A DNA stretch of 64,000 bases from Hydractinia symbiolongicarpus (GCF_029227915.1 NC_079879.1:30632501-30696500), one strand, 5' to 3'; positions 1-7,969 are shown, numbered from the stretch's first letter. Translations and numbers: made by a program. The notes: generated by a model not told the origin, from the letters alone.

Positions 1-454
1 CAACATGAACAATCTCGTTAAGGATTTTCTGAGCCATTGCTTTACTGCCTTTGTTTGGTGTGGTATAGTCGGTAAACCCCATGGCTCGCAAGCGATTTGT
101 ACCTAACCTTCTCTTTATCTCGGCAACGCTCCTTAATTCACCATGCCTTTTCGTGATCTCTATGCCATCGAAAAGAAGCTGGTTTCCCCGTGCCTCAAAA
201 TCATTATAAAATCTCGCGATTGGCTGCCCTAGCTCCTCACTAAGGTGTTCGTAAAGATCGTCGACTTTTGATTTTAATAGCTCTTGCCTCTGTCTTGTGA
301 GGTCGCCTCGTGCCGAGCCGGATTGTTCCTGATCTTGCTCCTGATCTGGCGCCAGGCGATCTGGTGTTAAATTGGCATCAGGCTGGAGCGTACTGAAATC
401 CTCGTCTAGTTCTGGCGTAAAGTCGTCTCCTTCGTATATTGGATTAATTGGCAT
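1..454 (-). CDS. Unknown Polinton-associated protein, 3' end outside window
   Basis: Reading leftward from the ATG at 454-452 there is an uninterrupted frame of about 151 codons that runs off the left edge. I do not recognise the family. It has an acidic, Pro/Gln-rich N-terminus (residues about 10-55) and then a more helical, mixed-charge part containing ARFYNDFEARGNQ and RRLGTNRLRAMGF. It is divergent from the capsid gene, with only 33 bases between the two start codons, so both presumably use one bidirectional promoter. Its GC content and codon use match the other element genes rather than the AT-rich host sequence. It could be a structural or maturation protein, but nothing seen decides this. 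It is the only undamaged frame at this end of the element. Confidence 0.6.
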   Translation of the reverse strand, partial: MPINPIYEGDDFTPELDEDFSTLQPDANLTPDRLAPDQEQDQEQSGSARGDLTRQRQELLKSKVDDLYEHLSEELGQPIARFYNDFEARGNQLLFDGIEITKRHGELRSVAEIKRRLGTNRLRAMGFTDYTTPNKGSKAMAQKILNEIVHV

Positions 455-487
455 TTATTTGAAACGAATATCAGCTAATAATAAAGC

Positions 488-1770
488 ATGAGTAACATAT
501 TCGGAACTAAGCTCGATCCCTACGCGGAGATTAAAACAATGCTGGCTATGCAAGGGAAGAAGCAGCGTGTAAAAGTAAGTCATGTGCCTAGTATGATTAA
601 TCAGAATGAGGACTTGTATGTTAACATTCCCAACATGGGGCAGAACGATATAAAATTTTCCAGGTAGTATCAAACTACTTTTCAATCTGGAACTTACAGG
701 AACAAACACGAAGCGCACTATCGTCAGCAACATAGGTAAATCCTTGGTGCAAAATCTTCATATTAATTTGAAGGACGAAGAGGTGCAAAACATAGGAGAC
801 TACGGGGTGCTCGCTACCTACAAGGACCTATGGTTGCCCAAGTTTGATCGGGAAAACAACCTGATCCTAGAGGGGATCAATCCCAACGACGGTACAATCC
901 GCGCCCTACAGGTAAAAGCGACTGATCATGTAGGAACGGATGAGGAAATAGGGGTTCGTCGCAGCCTATGGCAGCACGTTTTGTATTCCTCTAGGAAAAA
1001 TGTTTGAATTGACACGAGACTTGCCGTTCTTCCAGCCAGGGCTACGCGATGATCTGCAATTCGTTATACATTTTGCATCATATGGTGACGTTATAAAGGA
1101 TGCCGGTACCCCAGCTGTTGGAAGCACGGCAGCTAAACCACCGGATGCTGCCTACAAGATCACTATCGCTTTAGAGTTTGACAAGGTTAATAACGAGGTC
1201 CTCGCCCTCGCTATGATGTCAAGGTATAGGAGTTTTGCGCTACCCTATGAAAGGGTACTCCGTAGTAAAGTTGTCATGATAAAAAAGGCTGATACCAGCT
1301 ACAATTTGCAAATTAATACTCCATCAAAAAGTTTAAAAGGCGTCTTATTATTGTTCGTAGACCCGGGGAAAGTGAAGGCTTACTCGGGCGCTAACGAGGT
1401 CTTCTACAACCCAAAGATCGAAAAAATATCAATCACTGTCGAGGGTGAGCCTAATGAACTCTATACGCATGCGATGCTGCCGAAAGATCACTTCAAGCAG
1501 ATCGTAAACTTATTCGGTAGCCACGATTCAAAGGTGACGATTGGGCAGTTCTTCACAGAGAGATACGCCCTGTTTGTTGATTTCCCAGCATCACCTGATC
1601 ATAGTCTACACGGTTCCGGAAGGCCATTAGAGAGAGTGTCAAACGGTATAACCTTGCATATGACCAAGAAAGCAGACGGAACAACGGGGGATATTAAATG
1701 CTACGTTTTCCTACTTCAAGATGCTCAGCTGAACATCTTAGATGGGTGTTTTCACAGTATCAAATATTAA
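488..1770 (+). pseudogene. MCP: Polinton/adintovirus-type major capsid protein, double jelly roll, two frameshifts
   Basis: Three overlapping frames together span about 427 codons, the usual size of a Maverick hexon-type capsid protein. The segments are 488-667 (start MSNIFGTKLDPYAEIK), 660-1007 and about 955-1770. Recognisable capsid landmarks in order are YVNIPNMG, LVQNLHINL, FCIPLGKMFEL, FYNPKIEKISITVEG, RYALFVDFPASPD and the C-terminal LLQDAQLNILDG. The first frame hits TAG at 665-667 just after a TTTT run (656-659). The second ends at 1005-1007, and homology passes to the third frame near the GGGG run at 951-954. The product would be the main icosahedral shell protein of the virion. The ATG at 488 is chosen because it is the first in frame and faces the divergent gene at 454. 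The two breaks are either true decay or indel errors in homopolymers. Confidence 0.88.
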
Positions 1771-1790
1771 ACGAGAATCCTAAAATAAAG

Positions 1791-2189
1791 ATGGCAAGCA
1801 TATTAGTACCCGCGGGTGTGGCTATAATCAATGCCCTTGCGTTCTCGGGGGGCAACTATTTGATCAGTAAGCTGTCAGGCCATGGTGAGGCCGAGCGTAA
1901 AAGGCACGACAAGGCGATTGAACAACTTCAAGCAGCTCAGCAACAGTGGGTAAGAGATCGGCAGGCAAAGATCGATTGGTATAACCATCAACGAGAACTG
2001 AAAAGGCAAGCTGGAGAGAGCCTGAAGGAGCTCGATGAAGGTATGAGAGACTATTACATCGCAATGATTGAGAAGGCTCCTAAGTTATCCGACTTCTACA
2101 CGCCCAGCAAGCAGCAACAAGACGGCGAGCTGACGTTCATCGTAGGATCCTTAGCCCTCCTTGGTTTTACAGTGTACAAGTTCGCCTAG
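1791..2189 (+). CDS. Small conserved Maverick protein downstream of MCP, C-terminal membrane anchor
   Basis: Starting at ATG 1791 (MASILVPAGVAIINALAF) this gives 132 residues. An upstream in-frame start at 1698 would lie inside the capsid gene and is less likely. The N-terminus is hydrophobic (about residues 3-25). A charged helical segment with GHGEAERKRHDKAIEQLQ and WVRDRQAKIDWYNHQ follows, then PKLSDFYTPS and a C-terminal hydrophobic helix FIVGSLALLGFTVYKFA. From memory, this layout (two hydrophobic ends around an Arg/Gln-rich helix) is typical of the ORF that follows MCP in cnidarian Mavericks. I take it to be a virion-associated membrane or minor capsid protein, but the function is not established. 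It is intact, follows MCP by 20 bases and precedes the integrase by 70. Confidence 0.7.
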   Translation: MASILVPAGVAIINALAFSGGNYLISKLSGHGEAERKRHDKAIEQLQAAQQQWVRDRQAKIDWYNHQRELKRQAGESLKELDEGMRDYYIAMIEKAPKLSDFYTPSKQQQDGELTFIVGSLALLGFTVYKFA

Positions 2190-2259
2190 ACGGTGGGCGT
2201 AATCGTTTTCGACATGTCGAATATTAAAATATGTCGAAACATATCATAAAACATAAAAC

Positions 2260-3204
2260 ATGTCGAAACATATCATTACTCCAGAAGAAGCGAAAAAATT
2301 GAGCAGTATTTACTATCAGCCCACACATCTCTGGATCGGAAACGAAGCCATTGAAAAACTTGTTGAACTTAGTGGTTTGTCTATGAAAAAGGTCAAAATC
2401 TACCTTGCTCACCAGGCCTTCTGGCAGGTTCACATTCCAGGGCCAAAGGTGGTAAAACATCCTCATTACACCGTTACCATTCCAAATGCATTACATCAAT
2501 TTGATTTGCTTAGCATGCCTCATGATGGCCTGTATGGCTCGAAATATAAATACATTCTTACTGGAATTGACATTGCCAGCAGGTTCAAAGTGGCGAGACC
2601 CCTGCGAACGAAAAAGGCTGCAGAGGTAGCCAAAATGATAGAGGACATTTACGCGAAGCCCGGAGACAAGGCCAGACCCTTGGCGTGGCCCGAGACTGTC
2701 ATGATAGATGCAGGAACCGAGTTCCTTGCAGACGTTACAAAGACCTTTCAAAAACATGACGTCAAGATCGACAGGACGGTGACAAAGTACCATCATAGAC
2801 ACACTGCCTTTGTGGAAAACTTCAACAAGCAGCTCGCGAGACGTCTCTTCAAGGCTCAAGATGCTCAAGAGCTCAACGAAGAGGGTAAGGTCTCGACGAT
2901 ATGGGTCAAGCAACTCTACAAAATTGTGGATTAGATGAACAACACCAAAACCGCTGGAATCAAGATGAAACCTATCGATGCAGTCAAACTTGACGAGGTT
3001 TCACAAAAAGCAAGCTACGGGCCTGACAAGAAGCCTCTTTCAGAAGATGGTCTCTACCGATATTTGATGCAACCTGGCGAAGAGCATGGAGATGCGAAGC
3101 GACGTGAAACAGATATGATTTGGTCTCGAGCCCGAGCCATTTCACAGGTTCCCCTGCTACGGGGAACCGCTCAGTTGATACCCATAAGCGTAGTTTTTTT
3201 GTAA
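2260..3204 (+). pseudogene. INT: Polinton retroviral-like integrase (DD35E), one in-frame stop
   Basis: The frame from ATG 2260 encodes 224 residues, stops at TAG 2932-2934 and reopens in the same frame (MNNTKTAGIKMKPIDAVKLD) to 3204. The rve core is complete: D82 in HQFDLLSM, D150 in MIDAGTEF and E186 in FVENFNK, with 35 residues between the second Asp and the Glu. After the stop come the family C-terminal landmarks KPIDAVKLD, GLYRYLMQPGEEHGD and KRRETDMIWSRA, after which similarity fades and a chromodomain is not seen. The enzyme would join the linear element ends to host DNA. Upstream, a 17-bp sequence around the start codon (ATGTCGAAACATATCAT) is duplicated at 2231. The 3' end is convergent with BRO, 24 bases away. 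Confidence 0.87.
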
Positions 3205-3228
3205 TCTATCAGGGTTACAAAAAAAATC

Positions 3229-4041
3229 CTAGATCTCGGCAAGCTCCATCAATCTCTGATGTGTATAATTACGACCTAATCGTAAGTGCCTTGGACGTTC
3301 AGGATTTACTTCAATGCATCCACGCTCTCGGAGCCAGCTGTAATGTACAATAGCATTTGGAGTTTCTGCAAGAACGACGAGTTGACCGTTGGGATGATCT
3401 GTTAACTTGTTGCGAATCTTTTGCGCTACATAGCCTTGTTGCCCACATATAGCGACATACGGATATTCATCATCGTTATTCTTTTGAATTATAACCATTC
3501 CGTTATCCTTTCTAGGGTCCTCAAGGCGAGGAACGGCTCGGTTATGTAGTTCTTCAATTTCTTGCTCTTGTACGGCTATCGTTCGATCTCTGTCGTCAAC
3601 ATCTTCCTCTAGGGTAAAAATTTGACGATCTTTGTCCTCCAATTCGTCGTTGAGCAGAGCCAGCGCCGCTAGATTTTCTTCTACAATTCCAGCAAGCTTG
3701 CGGACCTCTCGAGGTAAAACCTCTTCAACAACCCAATCCAAAAATAGTGCTGCTTCAGGTCTGCCACACCTCAAGAGGAAGCAATAAAGGCCTGGCTCCG
3801 TTAGTAAAACTGTATCTTGCTGAGGGTGAACAGATCTGTCCACCCTCTGGAGGTCAACAACAGCGTCACCTTTCCGCATTTTGTACTTGTTGGGAACAAG
3901 TCTCTGAATAGCTTTTACTCCCGCTTCCCGCTTATAGCCCGCGGCTCTCCAAACATCGGAGGCTACGATGCATTGACCTTTATCCTGAACAAAGAATGAT
4001 CGGACTTGCTTTCCTTCAAAGTAATCAACCACAAGAGACAT
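3229..4041 (-). CDS. BRO-N domain protein (baculovirus-repeated-ORF family)
   Basis: The 270-residue frame from ATG 4041 has an N-terminal BRO-N fold (about residues 1-110). Landmarks are VRSFFVQDKGQCIVASDVWRA, a Lys/Arg-rich loop, a TEPGLYCFLLRCGRP stretch and FLDWVVEEVLPREVRK. A predicted coiled coil (about 115-165, heptads in ELEDKDRQIFTLEEDVDDRD) follows, then a C-terminal domain of about 90 residues ending GRNYTHQRLMEL, like the C-terminal module of many viral BRO/KilA proteins. BRO-N proteins of large DNA viruses bind DNA and alter host or viral transcription, so a regulatory cargo role is inferred. It is intact. A motif CTAGTTGAGCCTTGGC lies 13 bases before the ATG and is also found before the Fic gene. 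A start 6 codons earlier would need TTG and is rejected. Confidence 0.8.
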   Translation of the reverse strand: MSLVVDYFEGKQVRSFFVQDKGQCIVASDVWRAAGYKREAGVKAIQRLVPNKYKMRKGDAVVDLQRVDRSVHPQQDTVLLTEPGLYCFLLRCGRPEAALFLDWVVEEVLPREVRKLAGIVEENLAALALLNDELEDKDRQIFTLEEDVDDRDRTIAVQEQEIEELHNRAVPRLEDPRKDNGMVIIQKNNDDEYPYVAICGQQGYVAQKIRNKLTDHPNGQLVVLAETPNAIVHYSWLRERGCIEVNPERPRHLRLGRNYTHQRLMELAEI

Positions 4042-4129
4042 ATTTCTTATACACGCCAAGGCTCAACTAGGAATCAGTTAGATAGATTGCTTTATTTATA
4101 GTCGATAATGTACAAAAGATTTAAAATAT

Positions 4130-5335
4130 ACTAATAAAATATACTAATAAAAAAAAAAAAAACTTAATAATATATAATAATAAAATACCATTTCTCTAGT
4201 AGAATCAATCCGGAAGCTTTTTAGCTGAAAAACATGAAAGACTCTACTGGAGAAGATGGTTAGTCTATTAAGACTAATTAAAATCGACTTTTTAAACGAA
4301 AAATTAAATAATCCCTAAATTAATTATGTATTCTGCACAGATCCGACATTTGCATTGGAAAGAAGAAAGTTCGCCCATAGCTCTACAGAATTTAACCAAA
4401 GACTCTGCAGATTTGATTTCATCAGGAAGAGAATTCCATAATTGGGAGGCTATATATCCAAATGTTTGCAGCCCATATTTTGAAGATTTTATTCTAGGTC
4501 TAACTAAAGCACTTGATGACCTTAAATTATATCCAGTATCATTTCTAAACTGAAACACACCTTCCATGTAGGAAGGATTCAATTTCCATTTCGTCTTGTA
4601 GACCTCTTTTAGTAATTGTCTACAATGTTGCATATGAATTCTTTTCGTAGAAGAAATGGATTCCACTTTAGACTGAGACCTTGCCCTTTTTAAAACTCTA
4701 TCCACCTTTGAAATAGCTTTCCTGCTATTAAATCCCCAGACTAAAGGACAATAATTGAACTCAGATGCTATGAATGTTGCATATAATAAACTTTTCTGTT
4801 TATTATCAACAATCCAGGAAATTCTCTTCAGGGCATTAGATTTACAGCTAGCTCTTTTGCACAGTGTGTTTATATGATCTGCAAAAGTAAGTTGACTGTC
4901 AAATTTAATACCAAGAAGCTTTACACATTTGGATGCAGATAAAATTGCTCCACTTAAATTTAAATGCCGGATTTGTGGACTTTCTGGCTTTCCGAATATT
5001 ATAAAATCGCATTTGCTTGCGTTTAATTGCAAGCCATTATCGGAAAACCATAAAGCTGCTGACCTAAAAAGTTGTTCTAACATATATTTTACTTCGTGAA
5101 AGGTTTCAGCTGATGCACAAAACGTATTATCGTCAGCATAGTTACACACTAGAATATCAGAGCAGGGCGGCATATTCACGTCATATTGAAAAAGAAAATC
5201 ATTTAAAAATATGTTAAACAGTAACGGCCCCAAAATTGACCCCTGTGGTATACCAGAAAAAATTTCCTTCCAACAACCAAAAACCCCATCAATACCTACT
5301 CTCTGAAAGCGCTGCTTTAAATAGCTCCAGTGAAT
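4130..5335 (-). mobile_element. 5'-truncated non-LTR retrotransposon (CR1/Jockey-type) inserted in the Fic gene
   Basis: The leftward sequence codes for the RT palm/thumb and C-terminal part of a LINE (FSGIPQGSILGPLLF, YADD, FNYCPLVWGFNSRK, a final Cys cluster QCKCRIC). About 170 bases of AT-rich 3' untranslated sequence follow, ending in TATACTAATA-type simple repeats near 4130-4165 rather than a plain poly-A tail. 5' truncation is normal for target-primed integration. Boundaries are approximate: the 5' junction is placed where Fic similarity ends, and no target-site duplication was identified with certainty. Confidence 0.72.
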
Positions 5336-6142
5336 TTTCGACTTTTCTAGTAGAGCCAAGTTTTGCTCGAAATTATCCCATACCTTCACCAAAGACTTGC
5401 AGACCATCGTGTAGAGTAGCGACGGTCTCTCTTCAAACCTGTTAACAGCCTGAATGTAATAGCGCCTGCCGCGTTTGTGGAACGAACTAAGTAAAACTGG
5501 AAAGAGACTCATTCCACTCTCCACAAGTACATGTGAGATAACGAGCCTACATAGCCTCCCGTTCCCATCTTCGAATGGATGGGTATTAATCAAGTCCATA
5601 AACAACCTCACCGCCTTCCATATCGGATCGTCAGTTTCTGTAGAGTAGTATCGATCCAGGGCGTCTATCACTAACCTTGGGATTGTAGAAACAGGGGCAA
5701 ATTCGTGAAAACCAGCGAATGCCTTAGTCGTCCTGTATTTCCCTGCCAGCACGGGTTTGCCGCCCCTGTGTTTTTCCCCGCGCATCATGATTTCATGGAT
5801 AGTTTGGATTTTGTCAGGTGTGAGACGTCCGCAGCCCTGCATCCATTTTAGAGCGCGCATAAAGTTTATCATCTGCCTTTTGAAACTTTTCGTCTTGCCC
5901 TGTGCGTCCTCAGGATCTTGCATCAGGTTCCAGGCTTCAGATGCTGAAAAGTTGGGGTCTACCTCCCCTTCGAATGTGTAGGTTCCGTACGCGAACAGGG
6001 CTTCCCACCCTTTTAGAAATTCCTCTACGTATGCGTGGTTTTTTCGCTTTCGCGAGAGTTTGGCTAGCGTCGCAGTCTTTCTCAAAACAATCTGGCACTC
6101 GTCTTCATCTGCCATCCAATACTGCATTTTCAATTTTTCCAT
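4304..6142 (-). CDS. Fic-domain protein fused in frame to a LINE reverse transcriptase fragment
   Basis: From ATG 6142 the first ~270 codons (to about 5335) are a Fic/DOC-family protein. The catalytic loop HPFEDGNGR is intact. The flap region has AGKYRTTKAFAG, and a candidate inhibitory motif TYTFEG (pattern S/T-x-x-x-E-G) sits N-terminal to the core, as in class II Fic enzymes. Fic enzymes usually transfer AMP to Ser/Thr/Tyr of target proteins. The remaining ~340 codons are the C-terminal half of a non-LTR reverse transcriptase: GIPQGSILGPLLF, the NYADD catalytic box, the thumb and a Cys-rich end. Upstream RT domains, including the first catalytic Asp, are absent, so the RT part should be inactive. 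The fusion point lies just after LLEKSK. The native Fic C-terminus cannot be told. The gene shares its upstream motif with BRO. Confidence 0.8.
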   Translation of the reverse strand: MEKLKMQYWMADEDECQIVLRKTATLAKLSRKRKNHAYVEEFLKGWEALFAYGTYTFEGEVDPNFSASEAWNLMQDPEDAQGKTKSFKRQMINFMRALKWMQGCGRLTPDKIQTIHEIMMRGEKHRGGKPVLAGKYRTTKAFAGFHEFAPVSTIPRLVIDALDRYYSTETDDPIWKAVRLFMDLINTHPFEDGNGRLCRLVISHVLVESGMSLFPVLLSSFHKRGRRYYIQAVNRFEERPSLLYTMVCKSLVKVWDNFEQNLALLEKSKIHWSYLKQRFQRVGIDGVFGCWKEIFSGIPQGSILGPLLFNIFLNDFLFQYDVNMPPCSDILVCNYADDNTFCASAETFHEVKYMLEQLFRSAALWFSDNGLQLNASKCDFIIFGKPESPQIRHLNLSGAILSASKCVKLLGIKFDSQLTFADHINTLCKRASCKSNALKRISWIVDNKQKSLLYATFIASEFNYCPLVWGFNSRKAISKVDRVLKRARSQSKVESISSTKRIHMQHCRQLLKEVYKTKWKLNPSYMEGVFQFRNDTGYNLRSSSALVRPRIKSSKYGLQTFGYIASQLWNSLPDEIKSAESLVKFCRAMGELSSFQCKCRICAEYIINLGII

Positions 6143-6205
6143 TTTGTTAAATATCTGGTGCCAAGGCTCAGCTAGGGATTTTGTGATTCGCAAAATGTCA
6201 CAAAA

Positions 6206-6385
6206 TTACTGGATCCAATAATGACCACCAAGCTGAGGAAGCCATGAATATTTTTTGCATAACTCTTGCCCGTCAGGACGGAGTCGCAGGCGATCAATAT
6301 CCCGAGTTGTGTTTACCAGTTTGCTGTCATCGTCATTATCCACTGCATCTATTAGTCTGCTGTGGGCTCTCAAAAGACGATTTAA
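6206..6385 (-). pseudogene. Possible small decayed ORF between Fic and ATPase
   Basis: A 59-codon open frame with no ATG (beginning LNRLLRAHSRLIDAVDNDDD and ending GGHYWIQ) sits between the ATPase and the Fic gene on the same strand. The frame is also open upstream of an in-frame TAA at 6386-6388. Base composition resembles the element genes. I do not recognise it. It may be the remains of a small element gene or chance. Confidence 0.25.
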
Positions 6386-6452
6386 TTACGCTCTCATTAT
6401 ACATCTTTTCTTATATGTCAAGAGTCTAACCAACAATACTCCTGCTGAGCCG

Positions 6453-7049
6453 CTAGGCGATCTTGTAACTTCTAGGATGCTCCAGTCTTACGTACAAGCA
6501 TGCATGCTTGGACTTTTTCAATTCAGTCTTGATGTTTTCCCAGTCCTCGATTATATTGGTCTCTTCGTCTACCGTTTTCATGTCGCTCCTTTCCGAGGGG
6601 TACCACATGAACAACTGTTTCTTCTGTCGCCTGAGGTTCTTCGGTAAGGCGGTATACGACTGGGTTAGTAGCCAGAGACTGTGTTTGCGATGTCTACCAC
6701 TGATGGCAAGCTCAAGCAGGGATTGACGTTTTTTGTCGAGACTTTCGTCGGCTATCATATCGTCAACGATAAACAACGTCCCTTCGCCCGCCAGCAATGA
6801 CGATAGTTTTTGGATCCACTCGAACAGCTGCTCCTTAGGCTCCACCAGGAACACATAGTCATCCCTCCATAGCGAGGATCTCTCGAGATAGGTCTTGTTC
6901 CAGCGGATTGTAGGGCAGAGAATGATAATATTGTCAAAATGCTGCCTATACTCGTTCTCAAGCAAATCCAGGACACGCTGCGTCTTGCCACAGCTTGTCG
7001 GTCCAGTAAAGATTGCCGTATGCGGGTCTTTGATAATGTCTAGAGTCAT
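6453..7049 (-). CDS. ATP: Polinton packaging ATPase (FtsK/HerA-like)
   Basis: An intact 198-residue frame from ATG 7049. Walker A is GPTSCGKT (residues 16-23), followed by IIILCPTIRWNKTY, Walker B TLFIVDDM (91-98) and the LLTQSY sensor segment (about 127-132), with an Arg-rich patch SGRHRKHS between them. This order and length fit the genome-packaging ATPases of Polintons and adintoviruses, the relatives of the A32-type packaging enzymes. It would pump the linear genome into the capsid. It is one of the few core genes here with no lesion. It lies 21 bases downstream of the next small ORF, in a run of leftward genes that probably forms one expression unit. Confidence 0.9.
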   Translation of the reverse strand: MTLDIIKDPHTAIFTGPTSCGKTQRVLDLLENEYRQHFDNIIILCPTIRWNKTYLERSSLWRDDYVFLVEPKEQLFEWIQKLSSLLAGEGTLFIVDDMIADESLDKKRQSLLELAISGRHRKHSLWLLTQSYTALPKNLRRQKKQLFMWYPSERSDMKTVDEETNIIEDWENIKTELKKSKHACLYVRLEHPRSYKIA

Positions 7050-7069
7050 ATTTATTCTGAGTTAGATAG

Positions 7070-7308
7070 TTACTTCGGAGGCATCATGGAACGCTTATAC
7101 CACCCTTGTTTTATCGCGTAATCGTCGAATAATATTGCTCCTGTCATATAGCCAGCGAGCTTCAAGCCGTCCTCCATGTCCATCTTGGCCCCCGGTCTAG
7201 AAACCCCCAGAGCCTTTTTTGCGCCTAGCCTACAATAGTATAGGATACTAGTCTGACAGATTCCCACAAGGAATCGACGACTTCTTTCTGATACTCTTTG
7301 CTGCTCAT
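7070..7308 (-). pseudogene. Small conserved Maverick protein with a 5-bp duplication frameshift
   Basis: The frame from ATG 7308 (MSSKEYQKEVVDSLWES) runs 27 codons to TAG. The neighbouring frame then carries AKKALGVSRPGAKMDMED, LKLAGYMTGAIL and DYAIKQGWYKRSMMPPK to the stop at 7070. The frames are separated by a tandem GCCTA-GCCTA (7223-7232, plus strand); losing one 5-base unit would rejoin them. The conserved part has a hydrophobic helix, GYMTGAILFDDYAI. From memory, this is the short ORF often found beside the packaging ATPase in cnidarian Mavericks; its role (probably a virion membrane or core protein) is not known. Confidence 0.6.
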
Positions 7309-7318
7309 TTATTATAGG

Positions 7319-7643
7319 TTATCGCATCTCGAAAATATCGATTTTCGAAGGCTTTTGCTGCTGAGCCGCCAGGCGATCCGCTGACACGCGTACTCCTGCG
7401 GTGACGCTAGGCTTCTTACGTATATAATAGACTGCCACGCAAACAGTAAGAACGGCAGCGAGACCTCCAGCGATATAGAACTTGTGAGGACTTGCGACAA
7501 GTTCCTGACCCTCTTGTGAAGTACTTTTGCCCAAGTTCTTTCTTTAAGCCAGCCTTGTTCTTGCGGTTCCATTCAGCAAGTCTCTTGCCAGCAGCAACAC
7601 GACCCTCATTCTTCTTGGTTATGACTTGGATAGATTCACTCAT
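7319..7643 (-). pseudogene. Small basic single-pass membrane protein of the element, one frameshift
   Basis: Reading from ATG 7643: a basic N-terminus (MSESIQVITKKNEGRVAAGK, then RLAEWNRKNKAG). At a T-run near 7537-7541 the frame changes. The continuing frame has STSQEGQELVASPHKFY, a membrane helix IAGGLAAVLTVCVAVYYI, a polar tail and a stop at 7319. Comparison with the upstream tandem copy, which has one T fewer at the same spot, suggests a one-base insertion. The design (basic head, one transmembrane helix, short tail) suggests a virion membrane or minor structural protein. The start codon follows the AAATAA-type leader seen before several genes of this cluster. Confidence 0.6.
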
Positions 7644-7670
7644 TTATTTGTAAGTCGTGAGACGTACAAA

Positions 7671-7856
7671 TTGTGAGGACTTGCGACAGGTTCCTGACCC
7701 TCTTGCGAAGTACTTTTGCCCAAGTTCTTCTGTAAGTCAGCCTTGTTCTTGCGAAGTACTTTTGCCCAAGTTCTTCTGTAAGTCAGCCTTGTTCTTGCGG
7801 TTCCATTCAAGACAGCAGCAACACGACCCTCATTCTTTAGATTGTTCTTCACTCAT
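7671..7856 (-). pseudogene. Truncated tandem copy of the small membrane-protein gene
   Basis: This stretch repeats the leader (GTAAGTCGTGAGACGTACAA) and the first ~180 bases of the gene at 7319-7643 but lacks the membrane helix. The copy starts ATG 7856 and soon goes out of frame. Later parts still read RVAA, KADLQKNLGKSTSQEGQ and VASPHN before a stop. It is a local duplication, not a functional second gene. Confidence 0.6.
7701..7800. repeat. 46-bp tandem repeat, two copies plus a partial
   Basis: The unit beginning TCTTGCGAAGTACTTTTGCC occurs at 7701 and 7747, and its first bases again at 7793. Because 46 is not a multiple of three, it shifts the frame inside the truncated gene copy. Confidence 0.85.
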
Positions 7857-7969
7857 TTATTTGTAAGTCGTGAGACGTACAAATTACATCAAGACGGCTT
7901 CTGCTCTGCGAAACTTGGTTCTCCTGTTGATCCATTTATTTCATCCGGAAAATCTTTTCGCAGTTTGAT

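Larger units (their letters stand above)
4054..6174 (-). promoter_or_regulatory. Shared upstream motif of the BRO and Fic genes
   Basis: On the minus strand CTAGTTGAGCCTTGGC ends 13 bases before the BRO ATG (plus-strand site about 4055-4070), and CTAGCTGAGCCTTGGC ends 17 bases before the Fic ATG (about 6160-6175). They match in 15 of 16 positions. Position close to the start codon, and only at the two cargo genes, suggests a promoter or initiator element. A shared origin by duplication is the alternative. The coordinates span both sites. Confidence 0.5.

Noticed and set aside
1698-1790. N-terminal extension of the small gene after MCP
   Set aside because: It overlaps the capsid C-terminus in another frame and lacks the family-like N-terminus that starts at 1791.
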